A stretch of DNA of 64,000 bases from an uncultured Fidelibacterota bacterium (lineage in GTDB: Bacteria > Fidelibacterota > Marinisomatia > Marinisomatales > Marinisomataceae), in contig CACNWW010000002.1 of NCBI GenBank assembly GCA_902624275.1, positions 124,001-188,000 on the forward strand, given 5' to 3'. How positions within the stretch are numbered: position 1 is the stretch's first letter; the number at the start of each line of letters is the position of its first letter. The translations under genes were made by a program, and so were the position numbers. Positions 46,809-55,814 of the stretch are shown here, in pieces. Below the pieces are notes generated by a model. That model had not been told where the DNA came from and ran no database searches. It saw nothing but the letters and a program-made list of their open reading frames with translations.

Positions 46809-47872
46809 TATACTCTGTCAAAGAAAAATCCACCCAGAGAATTAATTTTATCTTGGTAGGAATGTGGATTTAAAAATCTAACAGTTGCAGCAATGCTTGA
46901 AAGTATTGAGTTTCCATCTTGAGGAGTAAAACAAAATCCAGAAACTTCATGATCATTACGTACATTAATAGAATCTTCAACAATAACAGTTTGATTTAAA
47001 ATTCTTCCATATAGTCCTTGATCTCTTCCAAATGAAAATACCTCATTAGCTGAGTGGTGCTCAGTTAAAGACACTCTATCATTACTTGAAAGTAAATCAA
47101 TAACTTTTTGCTTAGAAGTAGGTTCTTTGAGCTTCAAATTAAACCATACGGTGTGCATATACTGAGAATTAACTTTCATTGCTGAAGAAAATAAATCAAG
47201 ATCAAGGTTCATTGTTTTAAATAAACCTGATGCATCTTCCGCATGATGAGTTCCATAAACAGGATGTCCATGGTCATTAACGGTTGGAGCAGGAACAAAA
47301 CTGCCTGTCTGACTTATATCATTACTTCTTCTAATACAAACAAATTTTCCATCGACTAGATTATCTGGAGAAATACTTAATGCTATAGTATTAACCAAAC
47401 AAGCAATGTTATGTGTATTGCAAGAAACGATTTGTAAAAATTGATCTTCTGAATTGATAACATGGTCATTAATTCCTCGAGCATATTTTTTTCCAAAACC
47501 GTCTTCACTTCCTTGAGCTAAAAATCCCTTAACTTTATCAGCATATTTTTCATAAAAATCTACTTTATTTTTATGACCATACCCCTTTGGAGTACAATCA
47601 ATTACTACCGAACTTCTTGAAACAGCTTCTTCCATAGTGAATTCTGGCTCTAAACCAATTTCTTTAAATTTTACGACTCTATCTTCATGAACTGCAAGTC
47701 TAGCACCTTTAGCTATTAAGTTTTTAATTTTAGGAGCATCTTTTGTTAATGGAGATTGTTTATGAAATGTAACCTCATCTATACCTAAGTTACTTTTTTG
47801 TTCACAAAGTATACCTATCAGCGGTTCACCAATAGTTCCGGTTCCAACAACGTGCACAATTTTTCGTTCCAT
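46808..47872 (-). CDS. Type II (archaeal-type) glyceraldehyde-3-phosphate dehydrogenase
   Basis: The 354-residue protein has an N-terminal Rossmann start, VVGTGTIGEPLIG (about 8-20), DCTPKGYGHKN (about 92-102), and the catalytic Cys151 in VSCNTHN. This order, with SCNT and no type I PYDPLG-like motif, matches the archaeal GAPDH family (EC 1.2.1.59) and not bacterial GapA. It interconverts glyceraldehyde-3-phosphate and 1,3-bisphosphoglycerate with NAD(P). It lies 18 bases after the CcmD-like ORF. It may have been acquired from archaea long ago; codon use looks like that of its neighbours. Confidence 0.88.
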   Translation of the reverse strand: MERKIVHVVGTGTIGEPLIGILCEQKSNLGIDEVTFHKQSPLTKDAPKIKNLIAKGARLAVHEDRVVKFKEIGLEPEFTMEEAVSRSSVVIDCTPKGYGHKNKVDFYEKYADKVKGFLAQGSEDGFGKKYARGINDHVINSEDQFLQIVSCNTHNIACLVNTIALSISPDNLVDGKFVCIRRSNDISQTGSFVPAPTVNDHGHPVYGTHHAEDASGLFKTMNLDLDLFSSAMKVNSQYMHTVWFNLKLKEPTSKQKVIDLLSSNDRVSLTEHHSANEVFSFGRDQGLYGRILNQTVIVEDSINVRNDHEVSGFCFTPQDGNSILSSIAATVRFLNPHSYQDKINSLGGFFFDRV

Positions 47873-47890
47873 AATTTTAATTCCCCCGAA

Positions 47891-47989
47891 TTAATCTGTA
47901 TATTTTTTTATGTTAATAATAAACCAAGATAAAATAGTGATAAATACAACAAAAAGTGCTGACAAAAAGTATGATAAATAATTAAACAT
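47891..47989 (-). CDS. CcmD-like 32-residue membrane protein
   Basis: This ORF is too short for routine calling. It starts at ATG 47987-47989, overlapping the ccmC stop by 8 bases, and ends at TAA 47891-47893. The product begins MFNYLSYFLSALF, has one membrane span (about 7-27) and ends in a basic tail (KKY). Its position directly after ccmC, its size and its topology are those of CcmD, which holds the CcmABC-CcmE complex together. Sequence conservation in CcmD is too weak to prove it. Confidence 0.7.
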   Translation of the reverse strand: MFNYLSYFLSALFVVFITILSWFIINIKKYTD

Positions 47990-48629
47990 ACCTATCCTCA
48001 ATATCTTTCTTTTTTAAAACTTCAATTTTTAATAATAACATAAAAATCATCAAACAAGTAAACGATAACAAAGAAAATAAAAATGGATTTAAAATCCCAG
48101 ATGGTTGTTTATTCATTCCTAGCTGAGGATGTGATTGAATTTCAGCTGCCCAAAAATTAACTGATGCAAAAATTATTGGTATATCTAAAAATGCAATAAT
48201 TCCAATAATCGCACATACTAATGCAGCTCTCTGTCGATATAAACCAATATTCCTCATAATAAAGTACCCTATATAGATCAAAAAAAGTACTAAAGTAGTA
48301 ATTAATCTTGGTTCCCAAACCCAAGGCTGACCCCAAATGGGTGTTGCCCAAATAGGTCCTGTAATTAAGACCAAAGCAGTAAAAATAGTTCCAATTTCAG
48401 CTGACGCTAGACCAACTCTATCATATTTAAGATTTTTTGTGTAGAGATAAAAAATTCCACTTACCATAACAATGAAATAAGCTAAAAATCCGGACCAAGC
48501 AATTGGAACATGGAGATAGAAAATTTTTTGTGCCCACTCTTGCTCAGGAACCATAGGAGTATAGAAAATCATCCAAACTAAATTAGTTATCATCAAAAAA
48601 ATTGTTATTATAAAAAAGGTTAAGCTCAT
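47982..48629 (-). CDS. ccmC: Heme exporter/heme-handling protein CcmC
   Basis: The 215-residue protein has six membrane spans and the tryptophan-rich heme loop TPIWGQPWVWEPRL (about 103-116). The last residue before Arg-Leu in this WWD signature is Glu-Pro where Asp is usual. The two heme histidines are in HVPIAWSGF (about 40-48) and QSHPQ (about 166-170). It passes heme to CcmE. Its ATG shares a base with the ccmB stop. Confidence 0.93.
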   Translation of the reverse strand: MSLTFFIITIFLMITNLVWMIFYTPMVPEQEWAQKIFYLHVPIAWSGFLAYFIVMVSGIFYLYTKNLKYDRVGLASAEIGTIFTALVLITGPIWATPIWGQPWVWEPRLITTLVLFLIYIGYFIMRNIGLYRQRAALVCAIIGIIAFLDIPIIFASVNFWAAEIQSHPQLGMNKQPSGILNPFLFSLLSFTCLMIFMLLLKIEVLKKKDIEDRYV

Positions 48630-49288
48630 TATTGTCTAATTAATCTACCAAATAAATTGATTCCTAATAATATTCCAATCAAAGCGAAAGTTAATAAAAT
48701 CATCCAAGAGTCAATATATAAAGATGACATTTCTCCAATAATAATTCCATAAAGAATATTTGAAGCGTTTATTAGAACTGGAATAATCAAAGGGAAAAAA
48801 ATAACAGGAAATAAAAAACTTTTAGAAGTATTGGTATTTGTAAGAAGAAAAATTAAAATACCTAATGACAATAATCCAAAATTTGTCACCAAACTTAATA
48901 TTGAAATATTGAGTAAAATTTGAAAACTCAAATTTGATAAAATTGCGTAGCTTAAAAAAATTATTAATTGTATCCCAAATAATATCAAATTTAAAGAAAG
49001 TAATTTAGCAAGATAAATTTTTGTTAAATCAATCGGTGTTGAGTAGATAATATCAAAAATATTGTAATCTTTTTCTCTAGCAAAAGAATTCTCAACAAGT
49101 TTTATAGTTGATAGGGAGATAATAATCCAGAAAAAACCAGTAAAAACTGTTGTATCAAAAATTTTTGATACAGGAAAAGAAAAAAGTAGAAACATAAAGC
49201 ATGAAATTGCAAAAAAAGTTATATAAAGTAGATTGAAAGACGATTTTCTTTCTAAAAAAAACTCGTTCTTTATAAGCTTAAGAATCAT
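48629..49288 (-). CDS. ccmB: Heme exporter membrane subunit CcmB
   Basis: This 219-residue, mostly hydrophobic protein of about six spans begins with ILKLIKNEFFLERKSS, the CcmB amphipathic start. It contains NSFAREKDYNIFDIIYSTP (about 67-85), the cytoplasmic signature contacting CcmA. It lies between ccmA (4-base overlap) and ccmC (TAATG). With CcmA it forms the ABC transporter that releases holo-CcmE. Confidence 0.92.
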   Translation of the reverse strand: MILKLIKNEFFLERKSSFNLLYITFFAISCFMFLLFSFPVSKIFDTTVFTGFFWIIISLSTIKLVENSFAREKDYNIFDIIYSTPIDLTKIYLAKLLSLNLILFGIQLIIFLSYAILSNLSFQILLNISILSLVTNFGLLSLGILIFLLTNTNTSKSFLFPVIFFPLIIPVLINASNILYGIIIGEMSSLYIDSWMILLTFALIGILLGINLFGRLIRQ

Positions 49289-49884
49289 TTTTTATCCTTA
49301 AAATCTTCTACTGAAATTGAGCTATCAAAAATGGATTGTTTTGTATTTTGATGAGAAGAATAAATAATAGATTTATTTTTTGATTTAAAATCCTCAAAAA
49401 CATTATTAAAAATTTTAATTCCCTCTTTATCTAAATTACTAAATGGTTCATCAATTAGGAGGTAATCCCAATTTAAATTCATGGCAATACAAAGCTTATT
49501 ACGCTGCAAATTTCCTCTTGAAAGAAATTTCAACGGCATGTCTTTAAACTGTTTAATATTGAGTTTATCAAGTGAATCATTAAATAATAGTTCATCATAA
49601 TTTTGGTTATGATATGTTGCAACAACCTTTAAATTTTCTTCGATTGTTAGATCTCCAAAGATATTTAACTTGTCACTAAGAAAAAGATGACCATTAGGAC
49701 AATTAAAATTGATAGATCCTGAATCAAAATTCATTAATCCTGATAAACATTTAAGAAAAGTTGTTTTACCCGAACCGTTATTTCCAATAATCACACAAAT
49801 TTTTCCCAATTCGAGATTGAAATAAACATTCTTTAATATTGTTGTGCTTGAAAAAGATTTTGAAAGATTATGTACTTCTAACAT
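49285..49884 (-). CDS. ccmA: Heme exporter ATP-binding subunit CcmA
   Basis: Starting at ATG 49884 it has 199 residues (MLEVHNLSKSF). The open frame reaches 9 codons further, but this ATG overlaps the stop of the small upstream ORF as TAATG, the coupling used throughout the cluster. Walker A is IIGNNGSGKTTFL (about 29-41), the signature is the degenerate LSRGNLQRNKL, and Walker B is YLLIDEPFSNLD. ATP use releases heme-loaded CcmE from CcmC/CcmD. Confidence 0.92.
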   Translation of the reverse strand: MLEVHNLSKSFSSTTILKNVYFNLELGKICVIIGNNGSGKTTFLKCLSGLMNFDSGSINFNCPNGHLFLSDKLNIFGDLTIEENLKVVATYHNQNYDELLFNDSLDKLNIKQFKDMPLKFLSRGNLQRNKLCIAMNLNWDYLLIDEPFSNLDKEGIKIFNNVFEDFKSKNKSIIYSSHQNTKQSIFDSSISVEDFKDKK

Positions 49885-49973
49885 TATTTCATGTTTTTTA
49901 TTAAAGGCCAAAATACATAGAAAATTACTACTATAATAAGAAAGAATATAAATGATTGATTAAATATTTCCAT
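49884..49973 (-). CDS. 29-residue single-span membrane peptide between ccmF and ccmA
   Basis: The ATG (49971-49973) follows the ccmF stop with no gap, and the TAA (49884-49886) overlaps the ccmA ATG by one base. The product begins MEIFNQSFIFFL, has one membrane span (about 8-23) containing Phe-Trp-Pro, and ends KNMK. Exact fitting between two coupled genes argues that it is translated. I know of no named Ccm protein at this place. It may be a second CcmD-like stabiliser. Confidence 0.6.
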   Translation of the reverse strand: MEIFNQSFIFFLIIVVIFYVFWPLIKNMK

Positions 49974-51944
49974 TTATTTGCTTCTCCTCCTAGAAGGCCA
50001 AAAAGCAAAAAGTGAACCAATAACCATTAAAACTCCCCCAATCCATACCCAATTCACTAATGGATTAATCATTATTTTAAAATATCCAATATTTTTTTGA
50101 GCATCATATGCAGAGAATATTGAATAAATATCCTTTTGAATAGTACTATAAATATCTAACTCACTATGAGGTTGTCTCTTTTCTGGATCTGAATTCCAAT
50201 AAAAATAAATTCTTTTTTCAGGTTTTAGATTTGTTAATAATTGATTATCACTGTCAACTACATCAATATCGCTTAAAAACGCATAATGATTATCTCGTGC
50301 TTCACTTTTAATACTATTTAATTTGAAAACATAATTTGAAAAATAAATCTGTTCACCTGGTGATAAGCTAAATTCCTTCTCAACTTCAAAAGCTCTACCA
50401 ATAAACCCAATGAATAATAAAACAATTCCAATGTGAACTATATATCCTCCATTTTGATGCCTATTACTTAAAAACATTTTAATAACAGAGCTGAAAAAAT
50501 TAGATGATCTATTATATTTTTTATATGATTTATAAAATTCGCCTAAAATTGAGCTTAAAGTGAAAGATACTCCCATTATAGCAACAAAGACATACAATTG
50601 AAATGAGCCTGACAAAATAATATAAATTAATCCAGAGAAAAAACTTAAAATCATGGGCAATTTAAATCTCGAAAATAAAACACTTTTTGAAGTAGATTTC
50701 CAAGAAAGTAAAGGTCCAATTCCCATTAAAAATAATAATATTAGTCCTATTGGAATATTCAACTGATTGAAATAAGATGCTCCAACATAAATTTTATTAC
50801 CATCCCACGCTTCGGATAAAATTGGAAATAAAGTACCCCACATAATTGTAAAACACATTAGAATTAAAATTAAATTATTATAAAGAAATCCTCCCTCTCT
50901 AGAGCTAAATGAGTCAATTTTATCTGGAGTATCTAAGTAAGACTTTCTTCTTAAAAACCAAAATATAGTATAAAGAATTAAAAGTGATAGAAATGTAAAA
51001 AACATTGGTCCAAGATTTTCAGCGGTAAAAGAGTGTACAGAAGAAATAATTCCACTTCTTGTAATAAATGTACCAAGAATAACTAAAATAAATGTTGATG
51101 TAGCAAGTAAGAAATTCCATTTTTTTAACATTCCTCTCTTTTCCTGAATCATAGATGAATGAATAAATGCTGTGAGTGTTAGCCAAGGCATCAATGATGA
51201 ATTTTCAACTGGATCCCATGCCCAATATCCACCCCATCCTAATTCATTATAAGCCCAATATCCTCCTAGAATAATTCCTGCTGATAAAAATGTCCAAACA
51301 AATAAAGACCATCTTCTTATAGATTGAATCCACTCAAAAGAAATATCTTTAGAAATAGAAGCTGCCAAAGCCATAATAAATATTATAGCAGAACCAGTAA
51401 ATCCAACATATAATATAGGTGGATGTATAGCCATAAAGAAATTTTGTAATAACGGATTTAAACCATTCCCATTTTGAACAATAATATCTGAAGAAACTGG
51501 CTCAAATGGATTTGCAATAAAATTTGAAAGAAGAATGAAAAACGAAAAAATAAAAGCTAGTATCAAATAGGAATGAAATTTTAATTTTCTCATTTTATTT
51601 AAAGTAGTAAAAATGTAAGTAACTGTAAAAAGAGCAGTTATAAAAGTCCAAAATAATAATGAACCAGCCTGCCCTGCCCATAATGCAGTAACTTTAAAAA
51701 ATACGGGTGTCTCATAACTGGTATATTGAGCTACATATTGTAAATTAAAATTTGAAATCAATAGTTCGTTGAGTAAGCAGAATAATGCTAAAAAAATACT
51801 ATAACAAGTTGCTAAAATAGCTCTTTCTGCTACCTCTAAATAGTCGTTATTTTTGGATTTATTATAAAGACCTAAAAATATAAATGATGAGAAAATCAAT
51901 CCACCAGCTAAACTGATTGCAATACTACCAATTTGAGAAATCAT
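49974..51944 (-). CDS. ccmF: Cytochrome c heme lyase subunit CcmF
   Basis: The 656-residue protein has about fifteen membrane spans and the heme-binding tryptophan-rich loop WGGYWAWDPVENSSLMPWL (about 237-255). Periplasmic histidines occur near MAIHPPILY (about 172-180) and in the later loop with VHSFTAEN. It ends with a periplasmic region (about 510-625) and a last span. CcmF takes heme from CcmE and attaches it to apocytochromes. It is coupled to ccmE by TAATG. CcmH and CcmG do not follow. Confidence 0.96.
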   Translation of the reverse strand: MISQIGSIAISLAGGLIFSSFIFLGLYNKSKNNDYLEVAERAILATCYSIFLALFCLLNELLISNFNLQYVAQYTSYETPVFFKVTALWAGQAGSLLFWTFITALFTVTYIFTTLNKMRKLKFHSYLILAFIFSFFILLSNFIANPFEPVSSDIIVQNGNGLNPLLQNFFMAIHPPILYVGFTGSAIIFIMALAASISKDISFEWIQSIRRWSLFVWTFLSAGIILGGYWAYNELGWGGYWAWDPVENSSLMPWLTLTAFIHSSMIQEKRGMLKKWNFLLATSTFILVILGTFITRSGIISSVHSFTAENLGPMFFTFLSLLILYTIFWFLRRKSYLDTPDKIDSFSSREGGFLYNNLILILMCFTIMWGTLFPILSEAWDGNKIYVGASYFNQLNIPIGLILLFLMGIGPLLSWKSTSKSVLFSRFKLPMILSFFSGLIYIILSGSFQLYVFVAIMGVSFTLSSILGEFYKSYKKYNRSSNFFSSVIKMFLSNRHQNGGYIVHIGIVLLFIGFIGRAFEVEKEFSLSPGEQIYFSNYVFKLNSIKSEARDNHYAFLSDIDVVDSDNQLLTNLKPEKRIYFYWNSDPEKRQPHSELDIYSTIQKDIYSIFSAYDAQKNIGYFKIMINPLVNWVWIGGVLMVIGSLFAFWPSRRRSK

Positions 51945-52351
51945 TATATTTTCTCTATATTTTTAAGATCACCTTCATATCTTGAAGCACACTTAGTTTG
52001 CAGCTCCGTAGCAGATATCAAACTATTTTTGTATGATCCAGAAACAACAACCTCAGCATCATCTTTAAAAAGATCTGGTCTAATTCCATAATAATTAACC
52101 TCAACACTATCTTTATTTTGATAAACAAAAAAAGATACTTCAAGCTGATCTTCTTCCGAGATTTTTATCGAGTTTGGTTTTATATAACCACCAACTTTTA
52201 TTTTTTTAATATCGTTTACTTCGCTAGCTAACTCTGAAATTGAATAATAGCGCACAGTTAATGAATCATCTTTTTTTATATTAGTTAGATAAAAAACCCA
52301 ACCAACAATTAAGATAAAAATAATTAAAATTGATGTAGTAACCTTATTCAT
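51944..52351 (-). CDS. ccmE: Heme chaperone CcmE, cysteine (CxxxY) variant
   Basis: This 135-residue protein has one N-terminal span (about 6-22) and an OB-fold (about 30-115) containing VGGYIKPNSI and YYGIRPDLFK. Where most CcmEs have the heme-binding HDENY motif, this one reads KCASRYEG, so heme would be held by Cys121 with Tyr125 (CxxxY). This variant is known from Desulfovibrio and archaea, where CcmG and CcmH are absent. The same absence in this cluster supports the assignment. Confidence 0.93.
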   Translation of the reverse strand: MNKVTTSILIIFILIVGWVFYLTNIKKDDSLTVRYYSISELASEVNDIKKIKVGGYIKPNSIKISEEDQLEVSFFVYQNKDSVEVNYYGIRPDLFKDDAEVVVSGSYKNSLISATELQTKCASRYEGDLKNIEKI

Positions 52352-52354
52352 AAA

Positions 52355-53950
52355 TTATATTCCAAAAGACTCTTCCCATTCACCATATACTTCTTTCATA
52401 ACTTCTACAATTTCTCCGACAGTTCCGCCTTCTTCAGCTACTTCTATCAAAAAAGGAACTAAATTTAAATCTTTTTTACATGCATCGCTCAATTTTTTCA
52501 TCTTATCTTGCAAAGTTTTTTCATTTCGATTTTTTCTAAGATTTTTAATCTTATTTTCTTGAGTATCTTGCGCATCTTTTGAAATTTTTAAAATCTCAAT
52601 ATCTAACTCTTCGTCTTCTTCTATAAAATCATTAACTCCAACAATTATTCTTTCTTTAGAGTCAACTGATTCCTGATAAATTGACGCTGACTCAGCAATC
52701 TTCTTTTGAAAATAACCATCTTCAATTGCCTGCACAGTACCACCCATTTCTTGAATTTCATCAAAGTATTTCATGGCTTGTTCTTCAAGCTTATCAGTCA
52801 ATTCTTCTATATACCAAGATCCACCAAGTGGATCTGCAACATTAGGAACTCCAGTTTCAAAAGCTAATATTTGCTGTGTTCTAAGTGCGATTTTTGCGGC
52901 TTTTTCAGATGGTAAAGCTAATGTTTCATCAAGGGAATTGGTATGCAATGAATTTGTTCCACCCAATACAGCCGACATTGCTTCAAAAGCAGTTCGTACA
53001 ATATTGTTTTCTGGCTGTTGAGCTGTTAATGAACAACCTGCTGTTTGAGTATGAAATTTTAATTTTAAAGAGTTTTCGTTTTTTGCACCGTATTGGTTTT
53101 TTAGCCTATTAGCCCAAATTCTTCTAGCAGCTCTATACTTAGCTATTTCTTCAAAAAAATCCATATGTGCATTAAAAAAGAATGATAACCTATGTGCAAA
53201 ATTATCTATCTTCAATCCTCTTTTTAAGCATTCTTCTATATAAGCAAATCCATTATTTAATGTAAAAGCAAGCTCTTGCGCAGCAGTTGAACCAGCTTCT
53301 CTGATGTGATAGCCACTAACTGATACAGGATTATATAATGGCATATTTTCTGAACAATATTCAATTATATCTACCACAAGCTTTACTGACGGTTCAGGAG
53401 GGAAAATCCATTCTTTTTGAGCCATATATTCCTTTAAAGCATCATTCTGTAGAGTACCACGAATATTGCTTATATCAATTTTATTCTTTTTAGCTAGTGC
53501 TACATAAAATGCAAAGAGAATAATAGCAGGTCCGTTTATAGTTTGTGATACTGAAATTTTTTCAAGGTCAATTCCATCAAAAAGAATTTCCATATCTTGT
53601 AACGAAGCAACATTAACACCACAAACACCAACTTCACCAGATGAGAGCTCATGATCTGGATCGTAACCCATTAAAGTAGGCATATCATAAGCTACTGATA
53701 AGCCTGTTTGACCATTTTTAAGAAGATACTTATATCTTTCATTTGTTTTTTCAGGTGTACTAAATCCTGAAAATTGTCTCATGGTCCATAACTTTCCTCT
53801 ATACATATTTTTATGAATACCTCTAGTATATGGAAAACTTCCTGGATCAATATTATAGTCTTTTTTACTATCGGTAGATGAATAAAAATCTTTTAAATCA
53901 TCACCGCTAATACTTTTAAAACTAGCTTCTCTTTCAACTTTCTTACTCAT
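52355..53950 (-). CDS. Methylmalonyl-CoA mutase family, catalytic (large) subunit
   Basis: The 531-residue protein is the substrate-binding TIM barrel of a B12-dependent acyl-CoA mutase. It has TRGIHKNMYRGKLWTMRQF (about 43-61), the DMPTLMGYDPDH segment, and CSLTAQQPENNIVRT (about 305-319). The cobalamin-binding DxHxxG domain is absent, as in split enzymes with a separate small subunit, which is not in the window. It isomerises methylmalonyl-CoA and succinyl-CoA or a close relative. The start overlaps the dxs end by 8 bases. Confidence 0.93.
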   Translation of the reverse strand: MSKKVEREASFKSISGDDLKDFYSSTDSKKDYNIDPGSFPYTRGIHKNMYRGKLWTMRQFSGFSTPEKTNERYKYLLKNGQTGLSVAYDMPTLMGYDPDHELSSGEVGVCGVNVASLQDMEILFDGIDLEKISVSQTINGPAIILFAFYVALAKKNKIDISNIRGTLQNDALKEYMAQKEWIFPPEPSVKLVVDIIEYCSENMPLYNPVSVSGYHIREAGSTAAQELAFTLNNGFAYIEECLKRGLKIDNFAHRLSFFFNAHMDFFEEIAKYRAARRIWANRLKNQYGAKNENSLKLKFHTQTAGCSLTAQQPENNIVRTAFEAMSAVLGGTNSLHTNSLDETLALPSEKAAKIALRTQQILAFETGVPNVADPLGGSWYIEELTDKLEEQAMKYFDEIQEMGGTVQAIEDGYFQKKIAESASIYQESVDSKERIIVGVNDFIEEDEELDIEILKISKDAQDTQENKIKNLRKNRNEKTLQDKMKKLSDACKKDLNLVPFLIEVAEEGGTVGEIVEVMKEVYGEWEESFGI

Positions 53951-55814
53951 TTAATTTCCTTAGAAAATTATAAATCTTTTCATATAAAGTCATTGAATCT
54001 AATCCTATTTCTTCCAATAAAACATTTCTTGGTCCATGGTCAACAAATCTATTTGGAACACCTAATGTTAGTATAGAATTTGAAATATGATTTTTATTAG
54101 ACCAATTGATAATTCCTTCACCAAATCCTCCATCAGTTACTCCTTCTTCAATAGTAACAACTAGTTTATATTTTGGTAAAGATTTACTTAAATAATTCTC
54201 ATCCATGGGTTTGATAAATCTACAATTAACTACTTCTGAAAAAATATTTTTCTCTGAAAGCATACTATTCACCTCAAGACTCTTTGATACCATTGAACCA
54301 ACAGCTAAAATGAGTACGTCGCTTCCTTTAGTTAAAACCTCCCACGATCCTATGTCAATTTTTCTTGGAGCCTTTTTTTCAAAATTAATTGACTGTTCTT
54401 TGGGATATCTTATAGTAAATGGTTTTGCTTTATTCAAAGTTGCCGTAAAAAGCAAATCTCTTAATTCATTACCGTCTTTAGGGGCTGAAATTATAATATT
54501 TTGAATACATCTTAAATATGCAATATCTAAAACTCCGTGGTGAGTAGCACCATCTTCACCAACTAAACCAGAACGATCCATGCAAAAAATGACAGGTAAA
54601 TTTTGTAAAGCGATATCATGAATTATATGATCAAAGGCTCGCTGAAGAAAAGTAGAATAAATTGCAACAACAGGAACTTTACCTTCTGTTGATAATCCCC
54701 CACTAAAAGTAACTGCATGACCTTCAGCAATACCAACGTCAAAAAATCTTTCAGGAAATTTTGCAGAATACTCAACCAAACCTGTTCCTTCTCTCATTGC
54801 AGCAGTTATTGCAACTATCTTACTATTTTCTTCAGCTAAATCACATAAAACCTCACCAAAAACATTCTGATAAATTGGATTTTGAATGCTTTGATTTATA
54901 CCATCCTTCTTCTTTTCTTTTACTCCATGATACTTTATTGGGTCATCTTCAGCATAGTCAAGGCCCTTCCCTTTTTTGGTAATTGCGTGTAAAACTACAG
55001 GACTGTCGTAACCTCTTATATTTTCTAAAATCTCTACCATTTCTTCAATATTATGGCCATCAACAGGGCCAAAATATCTAAAACCTAAATCCTCAAAAAC
55101 TGTTGTTGGTAAAAAGAATTTTTTTGCACTTGATTCAGCTTTTCTCAAAATAGATTCTATAATTTTCAAACTTTTAGGAAGTTTTTTAATAGTTTTATAA
55201 ATCCATCTTCTTAATCTATTATAATTTTTATTCGTTGCAATTTTTACAAGATAATTCCTAAATGCTCCTACATTAGGACTAATGGACATATCGTTATCAT
55301 TGACTATAACAAGCATTTGTTTTCTTATATTTCCAGCATTGTTAAGAGCTTCGAAGGCAAGTCCTCCAGATAAAGCTCCATCTCCAATAATGCTAACAAC
55401 ATTAAAATTTTCATTCTCCAAATTTCTGCTCACTGCCATACCAAGTGCAGCTGAAATTGAAGTTGATGCGTGACCAGCTCCAAACACATCATATTCACTT
55501 TCAGATCGCTTCAAGAAACCACTTAAACCTTTATATCTTCTTATTGTTGGAAACTGATTATATCTTCCTGTTAATACTTTATGAGCGTACGCTTGGTGTC
55601 CAGTATCCCATACAATTTTATCTTTTGGTGCATCAAACACATAATGAACAGCAGTTGTTATCTCTACAGCTCCAAGAGTTGGTGCTAAATGTCCTCCAAT
55701 TTGATTAATTGTTTCTGTGATATAAGTTCTAAGTTCTTTACATACCTCTACCAGCTCATCTCTAGGAATACTTTTTAAATCTTTTGGAGAATTAATTTTA
55801 TCTAAATACTTCAT
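53943..55814 (-). CDS. dxs: 1-Deoxy-D-xylulose-5-phosphate synthase
   Basis: This 623-residue thiamine enzyme starts the MEP isoprenoid pathway from pyruvate and glyceraldehyde-3-phosphate. It has the GHLAPTLGAVE start (about 40-50), the diphosphate motif IGDGALSGGLAFEALNNAGN (about 141-160), and DRSGLVGEDGATHHGVLDIAYLR (about 412-434). It overlaps pdxT by 4 bases and mcm by 8. ispH is four genes upstream in the same run. Confidence 0.97.
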   Translation of the reverse strand: MKYLDKINSPKDLKSIPRDELVEVCKELRTYITETINQIGGHLAPTLGAVEITTAVHYVFDAPKDKIVWDTGHQAYAHKVLTGRYNQFPTIRRYKGLSGFLKRSESEYDVFGAGHASTSISAALGMAVSRNLENENFNVVSIIGDGALSGGLAFEALNNAGNIRKQMLVIVNDNDMSISPNVGAFRNYLVKIATNKNYNRLRRWIYKTIKKLPKSLKIIESILRKAESSAKKFFLPTTVFEDLGFRYFGPVDGHNIEEMVEILENIRGYDSPVVLHAITKKGKGLDYAEDDPIKYHGVKEKKKDGINQSIQNPIYQNVFGEVLCDLAEENSKIVAITAAMREGTGLVEYSAKFPERFFDVGIAEGHAVTFSGGLSTEGKVPVVAIYSTFLQRAFDHIIHDIALQNLPVIFCMDRSGLVGEDGATHHGVLDIAYLRCIQNIIISAPKDGNELRDLLFTATLNKAKPFTIRYPKEQSINFEKKAPRKIDIGSWEVLTKGSDVLILAVGSMVSKSLEVNSMLSEKNIFSEVVNCRFIKPMDENYLSKSLPKYKLVVTIEEGVTDGGFGEGIINWSNKNHISNSILTLGVPNRFVDHGPRNVLLEEIGLDSMTLYEKIYNFLRKLNE

